Positions 8,178-16,849 are shown, counted from the stretch's first letter. The stretch is 64,000 nucleotides of DNA from Streptomyces sp. AC555_RSS877 (GCF_019049245.1 NZ_JAGMUK010000079.1:253769-317768); one strand, 5' to 3'. Made by a program: numbers and translations. Notes: generated from the letters alone by a model not told the origin.

Positions 8178-9254
8178 ATGCGCGCAGCCGTACTGCACGA
8201 GATCGGCCAGGACAAGCTGGAGGTCCTCGACGACGTCGAGGCGGTGGGCTTCGGCCCCGGCAGGGCGAGGATCCGGGTGCGGGCCACCGGGCTGTGCCAC
8301 TCGGACCTGTCCGCGATGGGCGGCGTACTTCCGCAGCCGGCGCCGTTCGTGCCCGGCCACGAGGGCGCCGGGGAAGTCCTTGACGTGGGGGAGGGCGTCA
8401 GCCACGTGAAGCCCGGCGACCGGGTCGTCGTCTGCTGGCTGCCCGCCTGTGGTGTCTGTCCCGCCTGCAAGCGCGGCCAGACCCAGCTGTGCCTGGCCGG
8501 TTTCATGAACGCGGGCACCCCCAACTTCAGGCGCCCCGGCGGTGACCTCTTCGGCTTCGCCGGCACCGGCACCTTCGCCGAGGAGGTCGTGGTCGACGCC
8601 GGCTGTGCGGTGCCGATACCCGACGACGTGCCCTTCGACATCGCCGCGCTCATCGGCTGCGGGGTCACCACCGGACTGGGGGCGGCGCTCAACACCGCCG
8701 ACGTGGAGGCGGGTTCGTCGGTCGCCGTCATCGGCTGCGGCGGGGTCGGCATCTCCGCGATCCAGGGCGCACGCCTCAAGGGTGCCGCAGAGATCGTCGC
8801 GGTCGACCCGGTCGGCTCGCGCCGCGAGTCCGCGCTCCGGTTCGGGGCCACCAGGGCCGTCTCGCCCGACGAACTGGCCGACGCCAAGCAGCAGGTCACC
8901 GCCGGTGAGGGCTTCGACTACGTCTTCGAGGTCGTCGGCCGCTCCGCCACCGCCCGCACGGCGTACGACACCACGCGGCGCGGCGGCACCCTGGTCGTCG
9001 TCGGCGCCGGCGCCATGGACGACTACCTCCAGCTCAACATGTTCGAGCTGTTCTTCGACGAGAAGCGGATCCTGCCGTCCATGTACGGCGGCGGGGACGT
9101 CCTGCGCTCCTACGAGCGGACCATCGCCCTGTGGCGGGCCGGCCGCGTCGACCTGGACGGCCTGATCACCCACCGGGTGCCGCTGAGCGAGATCAACGAA
9201 GCGCTCGACCAGATGCGGACGGGGACGGCTCTGCGCACCTGCATCGAGATCTGA
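8178..9254 (+). CDS. zinc-dependent alcohol dehydrogenase (MDR family)
   Basis: A 358-residue medium-chain dehydrogenase that should oxidise a primary or secondary alcohol with NAD. Catalytic zinc ligands lie in TGLCHSD and GHEGAGEV. The structural-zinc Cys cluster is visible in CGVCPACKRGQTQLC. The Rossmann motif VAVIGCGGVGIS lies near residue 185, followed by an acidic residue (VAVD) that favours NAD. GAGGGGAG precedes the ATG at 8178. A reading that extends the frame back into maoC was rejected. The gene is co-transcribed with maoC upstream and the SDR nine bases downstream. Confidence 0.9.
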   Translation: MRAAVLHEIGQDKLEVLDDVEAVGFGPGRARIRVRATGLCHSDLSAMGGVLPQPAPFVPGHEGAGEVLDVGEGVSHVKPGDRVVVCWLPACGVCPACKRGQTQLCLAGFMNAGTPNFRRPGGDLFGFAGTGTFAEEVVVDAGCAVPIPDDVPFDIAALIGCGVTTGLGAALNTADVEAGSSVAVIGCGGVGISAIQGARLKGAAEIVAVDPVGSRRESALRFGATRAVSPDELADAKQQVTAGEGFDYVFEVVGRSATARTAYDTTRRGGTLVVVGAGAMDDYLQLNMFELFFDEKRILPSMYGGGDVLRSYERTIALWRAGRVDLDGLITHRVPLSEINEALDQMRTGTALRTCIEI

Positions 9255-9263
9255 GGGACCGGT

Positions 9264-10202
9264 ATGTCACTGCCACTCGAAGGGCTCTGTGCCATCGTCA
9301 CCGGCGCGGGCCGCGGCCTCGGCCGGGCCGAGGCGCTGGAACTGGCCCGGCTCGGCGCGGCCGTCGTCGTCAACGACTTCGGGCAGCCCGGCCGGGACGG
9401 CTCGGGCGAAGCCTCCACCGCCCCCGCCGAACAGGTCGCCGCCGAGATACGAGCGGCGGGCGGAAGGGCGCTGGCCCACACCGGGGACGTCTCCGACTTC
9501 CGACAGGCCGGTGAACTGGTCGAGTCGGCGACCGGCGAGTTCGGCCGGCTGGACATCCTGGTCAACAACGCGGGCATCCTGCGCGACCGCATGGTGTTCT
9601 CCATGACCGAGGACGAGTGGGACGCGGTGATCCGCGTCCACCTCAAGGGCCACTTCAACACCACCCACTTCGCGGCCGCGCACTGGCGCGAGCGGTCCAA
9701 GGCGGTGGGCGGGCCGGTGTACGGGCGGATCGTGAACACGTCGTCGGAGGCGTTCCTGGCCGGGTCCGCCGGCCAGCCCAACTACGCGGCGGCGAAGGGA
9801 GGCATCGTCGGGCTCACCACGTCGACGGCCCTCGCGCTCGCCAAGTACGGCGTGACCGCCAACGCCATCTGCCCGCGCGCCCGCACCCGGATGACCGAGG
9901 ACGTCTTCGCCGGGTTCCAGCAGCCCGCCGACGGCCTGGACCCTCTCGCCCCCGAGCATGTCGCCCCGCTCGTCGGCTACCTGGCCTCGCCCGCCGCCGC
10001 ACGGGTCAACGGCCAGCTGATCGTCGTACACGGCGGCATGGTGGCGATCGTCGAACGGCCGCGCGTACAGGCCAGGTTCGACAGCAAGCAGGACACGTTC
10101 ACCTACGACGAACTGGACGCGCTGCTCACCCCGCACTACGCGCAACGGCCACAGGGGGAGACCTTCGCGGCGGCGGAAGTGCTGGGACTGCGGCGCTCGT
10201 GA
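9264..10202 (+). CDS. SDR oxidoreductase, Hsd4A-like
   Basis: A 312-residue short-chain dehydrogenase. The cofactor motif TGAGRGLGRAEA is at residues 13-24, followed by VVVNDFGQPG, the NNAG segment, a catalytic Ser in VNTSSEAFL and the YAAAK active-site pair. The extended N-terminal loop after beta-2 and the C-terminal extension after residue 250 match the bacterial Hsd4A or peroxisomal HSD17B4-type 3-hydroxyacyl-CoA dehydrogenases. Its likely role is oxidising the product of the MaoC hydratase. GAGGGA overlaps the end of the upstream gene, so the two are translationally close. Confidence 0.88.
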   Translation: MSLPLEGLCAIVTGAGRGLGRAEALELARLGAAVVVNDFGQPGRDGSGEASTAPAEQVAAEIRAAGGRALAHTGDVSDFRQAGELVESATGEFGRLDILVNNAGILRDRMVFSMTEDEWDAVIRVHLKGHFNTTHFAAAHWRERSKAVGGPVYGRIVNTSSEAFLAGSAGQPNYAAAKGGIVGLTTSTALALAKYGVTANAICPRARTRMTEDVFAGFQQPADGLDPLAPEHVAPLVGYLASPAAARVNGQLIVVHGGMVAIVERPRVQARFDSKQDTFTYDELDALLTPHYAQRPQGETFAAAEVLGLRRS

Positions 10203-10269
10203 CGCTGGGCGGGCCGCGTTGGGCGGTCCACCGGCGTTCAGGCCCCGATGTCCCAGTCGTCATGTAACG

Positions 10270-10307
10270 CGACAGTCCCCGGCATCAGGCGATGCCGGGG
10301 ACTGTCG
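10270..10307. terminator. 17-bp perfect hairpin, probably bidirectional
   Basis: Arms 10270-10286 and 10291-10307 pair perfectly over 17 bp with a 4-nt loop. The hairpin sits between the 3' end of the plus-strand SDR gene (10202) and the 3' end of the minus-strand small gene (10334), so it can serve both. Confidence 0.88.
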
Positions 10308-10333
10308 AAAGAAGCCGAGTGCCTGAGGCTTCG

Positions 10334-10504
10334 TCAGGCCGCGTGTTCGGTCTGCGTCTGCTCGACCGGCCTGCGGTGACGGCCGCGGGGGGCCGCCTGG
10401 CCCGCCTCGCCGTCGTGCTGCGCCGAAACCGGACCCCGGTGCCGGCCGTGGCCGGTGGACTCCTGGACGTCGGCAGTGTGCTGGTTCGTGCTGGCGTCAC
10501 TCAT
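10334..10504 (-). CDS. small hydrophilic protein, 56 residues
   Basis: The protein is short, rich in Gln, His, Gly and Arg, and predicted to be disordered (for example ESTGHGRHRGPVSAQHDGE). It has no Cys, no hydrophobic segment and no recognisable domain. The ATG at 10504 has a GGGGTGAG-like ribosome site, and the gene ends at the strong shared terminator, which supports real expression. The function is unknown. Confidence 0.6.
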   Translation of the reverse strand: MSDASTNQHTADVQESTGHGRHRGPVSAQHDGEAGQAAPRGRHRRPVEQTQTEHAA

Positions 10505-10599
10505 CGGAAAACTCACCCCGTCAACATGATCTTTCAAACAGCCGGGCGAGTTTAACCGGCGGCCCACACCCCGAATCCAGGCGGCCACGCCAACCGGCA

Positions 10600-11844
10600 C
10601 TACTTCGTTACAAGACGCCCAAGGGGCGCCTCCTGAAGGGGCACAGGACGCAGTACGGCGGGGGCCGGAGGGTCCGCTTCCGACGGCTCGCCGGACGCCG
10701 CGGAGAACCCCTCCGACGTCGCCTCCGAAGCCGTACCGTCCCGGACCGGACCCTCCGCCCCCGTGCCCCCCATACCCCCCGAGCCCTCCGCTCCCCCCGT
10801 CGCCCCCATGTCCCCCTCGTCCCCCGAGGGCGCCGCCACCCGCGCCACCCCGCACGGTGCCTCGGCCGTCGCGTACGGCAGGTGGAGCACCCCGTCCCCG
10901 GTCCAGAGACCCGCGCCCGCCAGCCACCCCTGGGGCGGCGGCAGGTGGTACATCCGGCGCTGCGCGGGCCTCCACACCCCGACCCAGCTGCCGACCGGGC
11001 CGTCGACCCGCAACGCCACCGCGCAGCTCTCCGGCATCAGCACCTGCCCGGGCTGGATGGCGAACGGCGTGACCGTGCAGTCGGGCACCCGCAGGCACTC
11101 CGGAAAGCGCACCGGCAGGGTGCTGCCCAGGACCCCCCAGCCCAGCCGGCCCTGCCCCGGCGACGGCGCGTCCGAGCGGATCAGCAGCAGTCCGCTGTCC
11201 GGGTCGGCGAGCAGCAGCCGGTCGTCGCTGTCCGCCGCGATCTGGAGCAGCGGCGAGACCTCGCCGCCGCGCTCCAGGTCGACCACGACGGCCTTCGTAC
11301 GGCCGTCGGCCTCCCGGTCCAGGGCCAGCATCCGACCGGCGTGGTCCAGCCACGCCCCGCCCGAGCAACGCCCCGGGACCTCCGCGAGGTGCTCCGGCCC
11401 GAAGGCGCCGCCCGCCACCTGCCACACCGCGCTGGAGCTCCGGCCCACGGCGACGGCGTACGCCTTCTCGCCACCCGGCGCCGGCGGCAGCAGCCGCAGC
11501 CGGGTGCCCTCGTCGGGGCACTCGACCGCGCCCAGCGGCAGCTCGCCGGTGTCGGGGCCGGTCGGATAGAGGAGCGAGAAGGTGTGCCGTCCGCCCGCGA
11601 GCCGCCGGATGAGGACGCGTCCGTCGCCCATCGGCTGGACCTCGGTCCCGGGCTCCTCCGGCTGGTTGCCCGGCAGCGGCACCGCGTACGGCTCGGGGCC
11701 GTCCAGCGTCCAGCGCTCCGGGAACCAGGAGTCGCCGTCCTGCGTGAGACGGGCGGCATAGGCACCGTCCGCCGTGATGGCGCACTCCGGCCGCGTGGCA
11801 CCATCCGCGTCTTCCGCCGGGGGCTCGATCGCACAGGCCGTCAT
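10600..11844 (-). CDS. hypothetical protein, beta-propeller-like, 414 residues
   Basis: Repeated short beta-type stretches such as GDGRVLIRRLAGGRHTF, SDDRLLLADPDSGLLLIRSD and GVWRPAQRRMYHLP suggest a beta-propeller or WD40-like fold over residues 25-335. A Gly/Glu/Ser-rich disordered tail of about 70 residues follows. There is no signal peptide, so it is likely cytoplasmic. The ATG at 11844 has a perfect GGAGGTGA upstream, so an earlier in-frame start at 11886 was rejected. It is divergent from the nif3-like gene. I do not recognise a function. Confidence 0.75.
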   Translation of the reverse strand: MTACAIEPPAEDADGATRPECAITADGAYAARLTQDGDSWFPERWTLDGPEPYAVPLPGNQPEEPGTEVQPMGDGRVLIRRLAGGRHTFSLLYPTGPDTGELPLGAVECPDEGTRLRLLPPAPGGEKAYAVAVGRSSSAVWQVAGGAFGPEHLAEVPGRCSGGAWLDHAGRMLALDREADGRTKAVVVDLERGGEVSPLLQIAADSDDRLLLADPDSGLLLIRSDAPSPGQGRLGWGVLGSTLPVRFPECLRVPDCTVTPFAIQPGQVLMPESCAVALRVDGPVGSWVGVWRPAQRRMYHLPPPQGWLAGAGLWTGDGVLHLPYATAEAPCGVARVAAPSGDEGDMGATGGAEGSGGMGGTGAEGPVRDGTASEATSEGFSAASGEPSEADPPAPAVLRPVPLQEAPLGRLVTK

Positions 11845-12031
11845 CGTCTGGTCACCTCCGGCCACGAAGCTAGTTTTCGTACGCACACACGGGGGACCGG
11901 CGAGCCGTCACTTCACACAAAGGTGTGGCCCAGGAACGATTCGCCTGAGGAACCCGGGGCGACTGTGCTGAGCGGGGGGACCGGCGGCGGCGCCGGTTCA
12001 GTGGCGGAGAACAGACAGGTAGCCTTTCCTC

Positions 12032-12898
12032 GTGCCCCGTCTGTCTGAAGTCATCACCGCGCTGGAGAACCTGTGGCCCGCCGCGCGGGCCGAGTCCTGG
12101 GACGCGGTCGGCACCGTCGTGGGCGACCCCGACCAGGAGGTCACGCGGGTCCTGTTCGCCGTCGACCCGGTCCAGGAGATCGTCGACGAGGCGGTGAAGC
12201 TGGGCGCCGGCCTGCTGGTCACCCACCACCCCCTCTACCTGCGCGGTACGACCACGGTCGCGGCCTCCACCTTCAAGGGCCGCGTGGTGCACACGCTGAT
12301 CAAGAACGACATCGCGCTGCACGTCGCCCACACCAACGCGGACAAGGCGGACCCGGGCGTCTCCGACGCCCTCGCCGGCGCGCTCGACCTTCGCGTCGTA
12401 CGCCCCCTGGTGCCGGACCCGACCGATCCGTCCGGCCGCCGAGGCCTGGGCCGCATCTGCGAGCTGGACCACCCGCTGTCCTTGAGGGACTTCGCCGCCC
12501 GCGCCGCCGAGCGACTGCCCGCCACCGCGCAAGGCATCCGGGTGGCGGGCGACCCCGAGGCCGTGGTGCGCACGGTCGCCGTGAGCGGCGGCTCGGGCGA
12601 CAGCCTGTTCGACGACGTCCGCGCGGCCGGCGTCGACGCCTTCCTCACCGCGGACCTGCGCCACCACCCGGCGTCGGAGTTCGTGGCAGGGCACACCCAC
12701 AGTCCCCTCGCGCTGCTCGACGCGGCACACTGGGCCACAGAGTGGCCCTGGTGCGAGCTGGCCGCCACGCAGCTCGACGAGATCTCCGACCGCAACGGAT
12801 GGGGCCTTCGCGTCCACGTCTCCAAGACGGTCACCGACCCTTGGACCGCCCACGCGGCGTCCGTCACCACCAATGAAAACCTGGGAGCCCCCAACTGA
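12032..12898 (+). CDS. Nif3-like dinuclear metal centre protein
   Basis: A 288-residue member of the NIF3/YbgI family, which forms toroidal hexamers with a two-metal site. The metal ligands are visible: His65-His66 in VTHHPLYL, an AHTNAD segment near residues 99-104 and a C-terminal GHTHSPLALLDAAHW segment. The start is a GTG at 12032. The next gene overlaps its stop by four bases (CTGA). The biochemical role of the family is unsettled; a GTP cyclohydrolase I type 2 label is often carried over without proof. Confidence 0.9.
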   Translation: MPRLSEVITALENLWPAARAESWDAVGTVVGDPDQEVTRVLFAVDPVQEIVDEAVKLGAGLLVTHHPLYLRGTTTVAASTFKGRVVHTLIKNDIALHVAHTNADKADPGVSDALAGALDLRVVRPLVPDPTDPSGRRGLGRICELDHPLSLRDFAARAAERLPATAQGIRVAGDPEAVVRTVAVSGGSGDSLFDDVRAAGVDAFLTADLRHHPASEFVAGHTHSPLALLDAAHWATEWPWCELAATQLDEISDRNGWGLRVHVSKTVTDPWTAHAASVTTNENLGAPN

Positions 12899-13638
12899 AC
12901 GCCGAGCCCGCCGACCAGATCCGCCTTCTCGACGTCCAGGACCTCGACGTCCGTCTCCAGCAGCTCGCGCACAAGCGCAGGTCGCTGCCCGAGCACGCCG
13001 AGATCGAGGCGCTGACCAAGGACCTGACCCAGCTGCGCGACCTCCTCGTGGCCGCGCAGACCGAGGAGAGCGACACCGCCCGCGAGCAGATCAAGGCCGA
13101 GCAGGACGTGGACCAGGTGCGCCAGCGCGCCGCCCGCGACCAGCAGCGCCTCGACTCCGGCGCGGCCACCTCCCCCAAGGACCTGGAGAACCTGCAGCGC
13201 GAGATCGCCTCCCTCGCCAAGCGGCAGGGCGACCTGGAGGACGTCGTCCTCGAGATCATGGAGCGCCGCGAGTCCGCGCAGGAGCGGGCCGCCGAGCTGA
13301 CCGAGCGGGTCGCGTCCGTCGAGTCGAAGATCGAGGACGCGACGGCCCGCCGGGACGCCGCCTTCGAGTCCCTCGACGGCGAGGCGGCGACGGCGACGAA
13401 GGAGCGCGAGGTCATCGCCGGCACGATCCCCGCGGACCTGCTCAAGCTCTACGACAAGCTGCGCGCCCAGCAGGGCGGCGTCGGCGCGGCCAAGCTCTAC
13501 CAGCGCACCTGCCAGGGCTGCCGCCAGGAGCTCGCGATCACCGACTTCAACGAGGTCCGCGCGGCGGCGCCCGACACGGTCGTCCGCTGCGAGAACTGCC
13601 GCCGCATCCTGGTGCGTACGTCCGAGTCGGGTCTCTAG
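12895..13638 (+). CDS. zinc-ribbon coiled-coil protein (CTG start)
   Basis: A 247-residue protein. A long coiled coil (about residues 10-180, heptads rich in Arg, Glu, Gln and Ala) is followed by a C4 zinc ribbon with CQGC and CENC pairs (about residues 204-236). Relatives (CT398-like) accompany nif3 in many actinobacteria. The frame has no ATG, GTG or TTG between a TGA at 12874 and the CTG at 12895. GGGAG lies seven bases before that CTG, which overlaps the nif3 stop as CTGA. The first downstream GTG (13048) would remove 51 residues of the coiled coil, so CTG is the best start. It probably acts as an adaptor or nucleic-acid binder; this is not established. Confidence 0.85.
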   Translation: MNAEPADQIRLLDVQDLDVRLQQLAHKRRSLPEHAEIEALTKDLTQLRDLLVAAQTEESDTAREQIKAEQDVDQVRQRAARDQQRLDSGAATSPKDLENLQREIASLAKRQGDLEDVVLEIMERRESAQERAAELTERVASVESKIEDATARRDAAFESLDGEAATATKEREVIAGTIPADLLKLYDKLRAQQGGVGAAKLYQRTCQGCRQELAITDFNEVRAAAPDTVVRCENCRRILVRTSESGL

Positions 13639-13669
13639 GACCACGGTGATCCGGTAAGGGGCTTGGGAC

Positions 13670-15268
13670 GTGCGGGAGTTCATCGTCGAGGCCGACGGCG
13701 GGTCACGGGGCAACCCGGGGCCCGCGGGCTACGGATCCGTGGTGATCGACGCGGCGACGGGGGAGACCCTTGCCGAGGCGGCCGAGTACATCGGCGTCAC
13801 CACGAACAACGTGGCCGAGTACCGGGGGCTGGTGGCCGGCCTGCGCGCCGCGCACGGACTCGACCCCACGGCCAAGGTCCACGTCCGCATGGACTCCAAG
13901 CTCGTCGTCGAGCAGATGTCGGGCCGCTGGAAGATCAAGCACCCCGACATGAAGCCACTCGCGGCGGAGGCGGCGCGGGTCCTTCCGGCCTCCCAGGTGA
14001 CGTACGAGTGGATCCCCCGCGAGCAGAACAAGCACGCGGACCGGCTGGCCAACGAGGCGATGGACGCGGGCAAGCGGGGCGAGCAGTGGGTGGCGTCGGC
14101 ATCCACGGCGGAGCTGGACGCGGCCGATGCGCGCTCGGCCGCGGCTCACCGGGCAGCGGCTCGCCCGGCGGTCCTTGAGCCGTCCGAGCCGTCCGGGCCG
14201 CCCGGAGACGCGGCTGCGGGCGCGGCGCGTGCGCGTGCCGCGATGGCCGGCGCGTCCTCTCCGGCCGGGCCTCCTCCCTTCGCCGCCGCTGCCTCGTCAC
14301 CCGTCCTGTCCTCCCGCCGCGGAGCGGCGGACTCACCCGGCCGCGGAGCCGCGAAGGCCGAGGGTGACGCAGACGCCGATGTGCGGGGCGGGGGTGTGGC
14401 GGTAGGTGGCGGTGGCGTGACGGTCGACGGTCGGACGGAGGTAGCCGACGGCGGTGTCGAGGCCGGCGGCCGGCCTGCGGCAGCTGCGGACGTGTCATCT
14501 TCGGCCGAGCGTCCTCCCCTCGCCACCGCCCTGTCCTCCAGCCGCGGAGCAGCGGAGTCACCCGGCGGTGGAGCCGCGAAGGCCGGTGCCGATGTGCGGG
14601 CCGCGCAGGTCGTGGCCTCGCCCGGGTGGGGTGCGGCCGACATGGGGGCGCCTGCCACCTTCGTGCTGCTCCGGCACGGGGAGACGCCGCTCACGCCTCA
14701 GAAGCGGTTCTCCGGGAGCGGCGGGAGCGACCCCTCCCTCTCCGACATCGGGCGGGACCAGGCGGAGCGGGTCGCCGCGGCGCTCGCCCGGCGCGGCACC
14801 ATCCAGGACATCGTCGCCTCGCCCCTCGCCCGCACCCGCGAGACCGCCGCAGCCGTCGCCGCCCGCCTCGGTCTCGAGGTGAGCGTCGACGAGGGCCTGC
14901 GCGAGACCGACTTCGGTTCCTGGGAGGGCCTGACCTTCGGAGAGGTCCGCGAGCGCTTCCCGGACGACCTGAACAAATGGCTGGCCGACCCGGAGGCCGA
15001 ACCCACCGGCGGCGGCGAGAGCTTCGCGGCCACCGCCACCCGGATCGCCGCCACCCGCGACAAGCTGGTCGCGGCGTACGCGGGCCGCACGGTCCTGCTC
15101 GTCACCCACGTCACGCCGATCAAGACGTTCGTACGACTCGCCCTCGGCGCCCCGCCCGAGTCCCTCTTCCGCATGGAACTCTCGGCGGCCTCCCTGTCGG
15201 CGGTGGCGTACTACGCGGACGGCAACGCCAGCGTCCGGCTCCTCAACGACACGTCCCACCTGCGCTGA
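13670..15268 (+). CDS. bifunctional RNase HI / histidine phosphatase
   Basis: A 532-residue fusion like mycobacterial Rv2228c. RNase HI domain, residues 1-133: catalytic acids Asp9, Glu50, Asp75 and Asp124 are all present (EADGGSRGN, NNVAEY, RMDSKLV, NKHADRLANEA). It removes RNA from RNA-DNA hybrids. A low-complexity Ala/Gly/Pro linker runs from about 135 to 328. The phosphoglycerate mutase/CobC-type domain follows from LLRHGETPLT to the end, with the second His in LVTHVTP. The linker is longer than in Rv2228c-type proteins and holds an internal duplication. The start is a GTG. The 3' end overlaps eda by 26 bp on the opposite strand. Confidence 0.92.
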   Translation: MREFIVEADGGSRGNPGPAGYGSVVIDAATGETLAEAAEYIGVTTNNVAEYRGLVAGLRAAHGLDPTAKVHVRMDSKLVVEQMSGRWKIKHPDMKPLAAEAARVLPASQVTYEWIPREQNKHADRLANEAMDAGKRGEQWVASASTAELDAADARSAAAHRAAARPAVLEPSEPSGPPGDAAAGAARARAAMAGASSPAGPPPFAAAASSPVLSSRRGAADSPGRGAAKAEGDADADVRGGGVAVGGGGVTVDGRTEVADGGVEAGGRPAAAADVSSSAERPPLATALSSSRGAAESPGGGAAKAGADVRAAQVVASPGWGAADMGAPATFVLLRHGETPLTPQKRFSGSGGSDPSLSDIGRDQAERVAAALARRGTIQDIVASPLARTRETAAAVAARLGLEVSVDEGLRETDFGSWEGLTFGEVRERFPDDLNKWLADPEAEPTGGGESFAATATRIAATRDKLVAAYAGRTVLLVTHVTPIKTFVRLALGAPPESLFRMELSAASLSAVAYYADGNASVRLLNDTSHLR

Positions 15269-15878
15269 GCCCGGCGGCCCCACGGGCCAGCTCCTCGATC
15301 CGCCCCCAGTCCCGCGCCGCCACAGCGTCCGCCGGAAGCATCCAACTCCCGCCCACACAGCCGACGTTGGGCAACGACAGATACTCCGGCGCCGACTCGA
15401 TCCCGATTCCGCCGGTCGGACAGAACCGCGCCTGCGGCAAGGGCCCCGCCAGCGACCGCAGATAGGCCGTACCGCCCGCCGCCTGCGCCGGGAAGAACTT
15501 CATCTCCCGCACCCCGCGCTCCAACAGCGCGACCACCTCGGACGTCGTCGACACCCCCGGCAGGAACGGCACCCCGGACGCCCGCATCGCCTCCAGCAGT
15601 ACGTCCGTCCAGCCCGGGCTCACCAGAAAACGCGCCCCGGCCCCCACCGCCCGCGTGACCTGCGCCGGCGTCAGCACGGTGCCCGCGCCGACCACCGCCC
15701 CGGGCACGTCCCCGGCGATCGCCCGGATCGCGTCGAGCGCGGCGGGCGTCCGCAGCGTCACCTCGATCGCGGGCAGCCCCCCGGCGACCAGCGCCCGGGC
15801 GAGCGGCACGGCGTCGGAGGCGTCGTCGATGACGACGACGGGCACGACGGGCGCGAGGTCCAGGAGTGACGGGGCCAT
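15243..15878 (-). CDS. eda: 2-dehydro-3-deoxyphosphogluconate aldolase
   Basis: A 211-residue class I aldolase of the KDPG/KHG family that splits 2-keto-3-deoxy-6-phosphogluconate into pyruvate and glyceraldehyde 3-phosphate. Glu39 lies in AIEVTLRT and the Schiff-base Lys127 in EMKFFPA. The phosphate-binding segment is CPTGGIG. It is a single gene with no edd or sugar-kinase neighbour, so it may serve uronate or other sugar acids. Its 3' end runs 26 bp into the convergent RNase H/phosphatase gene. Confidence 0.92.
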   Translation of the reverse strand: MAPSLLDLAPVVPVVVIDDASDAVPLARALVAGGLPAIEVTLRTPAALDAIRAIAGDVPGAVVGAGTVLTPAQVTRAVGAGARFLVSPGWTDVLLEAMRASGVPFLPGVSTTSEVVALLERGVREMKFFPAQAAGGTAYLRSLAGPLPQARFCPTGGIGIESAPEYLSLPNVGCVGGSWMLPADAVAARDWGRIEELARGAAGLSAGGTCR

Positions 15879-15899
15879 GGCGTCATCCTGCCCTCGGCA

Positions 15900-15962
15900 T
15901 GCAGCATGCGCAAAGGTCGTTGCGCATGCTGCAATGGGTGGCTGTGGCTGTGGCTGTGGCTT
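15900..15962. promoter_or_regulatory. 14-bp perfect inverted repeat and TGGCTG tract upstream of eda
   Basis: Arms 15900-15913 and 15920-15933 pair perfectly around a 6-nt loop. They lie between the end of yaaA (15981) and the start of eda (15878), both on the minus strand. The structure could terminate yaaA or be an operator for eda; its palindromic TTGCGCATGCTGCA arm is operator-like. A hexanucleotide run of about four TGGCTG-type units follows at 15938-15962. Confidence 0.6.
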
Positions 15963-15980
15963 GGCAGTTGGGCTGGCAGC

Positions 15981-16784
15981 TCAGTGGACCTCGTCCACCA
16001 GCACATCGAGCGCCCAAGCCGTCGTCCCCGTCCCCGTCCCCGCTTTCGCCTTCGCGGGCGCTTCCGCCTCCACCACGTACCCGAGGTCCCGAAGCACCGT
16101 CACCAGCTCCGCCGGATCCCTGGGCGCGATCCCGGCCGACAGCAGACTCCGGACGATCCGCCCCTTCGTCGCCTTGTTGAAGTGGCTGACGACCTTCCGG
16201 GTCGGCGCGTGCAGCACCCGTACCGTCGCCGTCCGCCCGGCGACCTCACCCTTCGGCTTCCACGCGGCCGCGTACGCCGAGGACCGCAGGTCCAGCACCA
16301 GCCCGGCCCCGGCCACCTCCGGAAGCGCGGACGCCATCGCCGTGCGCCAGTGCGCGCCCAGCGCCCCGGTCCCGGGCAGCTTCACGCCCATCGAGCACCG
16401 GTAGGAGGGGATGCGGTCGGTCACCCGGACCGCGCCCCACAGCCCGGAGAAGACGAGCAGCGACCGGGCGGCGCGCCTCTTGGCGGCGGCGTCCAGGGAC
16501 GCCAGGCCGAGGGCGTCGTACAGCACACCCGTGTAGATCTCCCCGGCGGGCCGCGCCCCCGCCGTCCGCAGCTCCGCGTTCTTCGCGACCTCGCCCTTCA
16601 GCCCTTCGCTCAGTCCGAGCACGTCGCGCGCCTTGTCCTCGTCACCCACGCACAGCTCGACCAGCTCGTCCAGTACGGCCTCACGGGCGGCGGTGAGCCC
16701 CGGCAGCGACAGCGACTCCAACTTCAGCGGGGCGCCGCGGCCGGAAGAGGCCTTGCCTTCGGAGGGCGGCAGCAGGACAAGCAC
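15981..16784 (-). CDS. yaaA: YaaA-family peroxide stress protein
   Basis: A 267-residue UPF0246/YaaA protein. In Escherichia coli this family limits free iron and protects DNA under hydrogen peroxide. The conserved N-terminal LVLLPPSEGKA is present, as are YTGVLYDALGL, LLVFSGLWGAVRVTDRIPSY and the C-terminal VVSHFNKATKGRIVR. The GTG at 16784 has AAGGAG upstream; longer readings back to 17036 would run through the MITE-like element and were rejected. It is transcribed away from that element. Confidence 0.88.
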   Translation of the reverse strand: MLVLLPPSEGKASSGRGAPLKLESLSLPGLTAAREAVLDELVELCVGDEDKARDVLGLSEGLKGEVAKNAELRTAGARPAGEIYTGVLYDALGLASLDAAAKRRAARSLLVFSGLWGAVRVTDRIPSYRCSMGVKLPGTGALGAHWRTAMASALPEVAGAGLVLDLRSSAYAAAWKPKGEVAGRTATVRVLHAPTRKVVSHFNKATKGRIVRSLLSAGIAPRDPAELVTVLRDLGYVVEAEAPAKAKAGTGTGTTAWALDVLVDEVH

Positions 16785-16849
16785 GGGATCGATCTCCTTC
16801 GGTTGAGCTCCGCAACAGCGTACGGCGTGCCCCCGAGCCGCCCCCGCCC

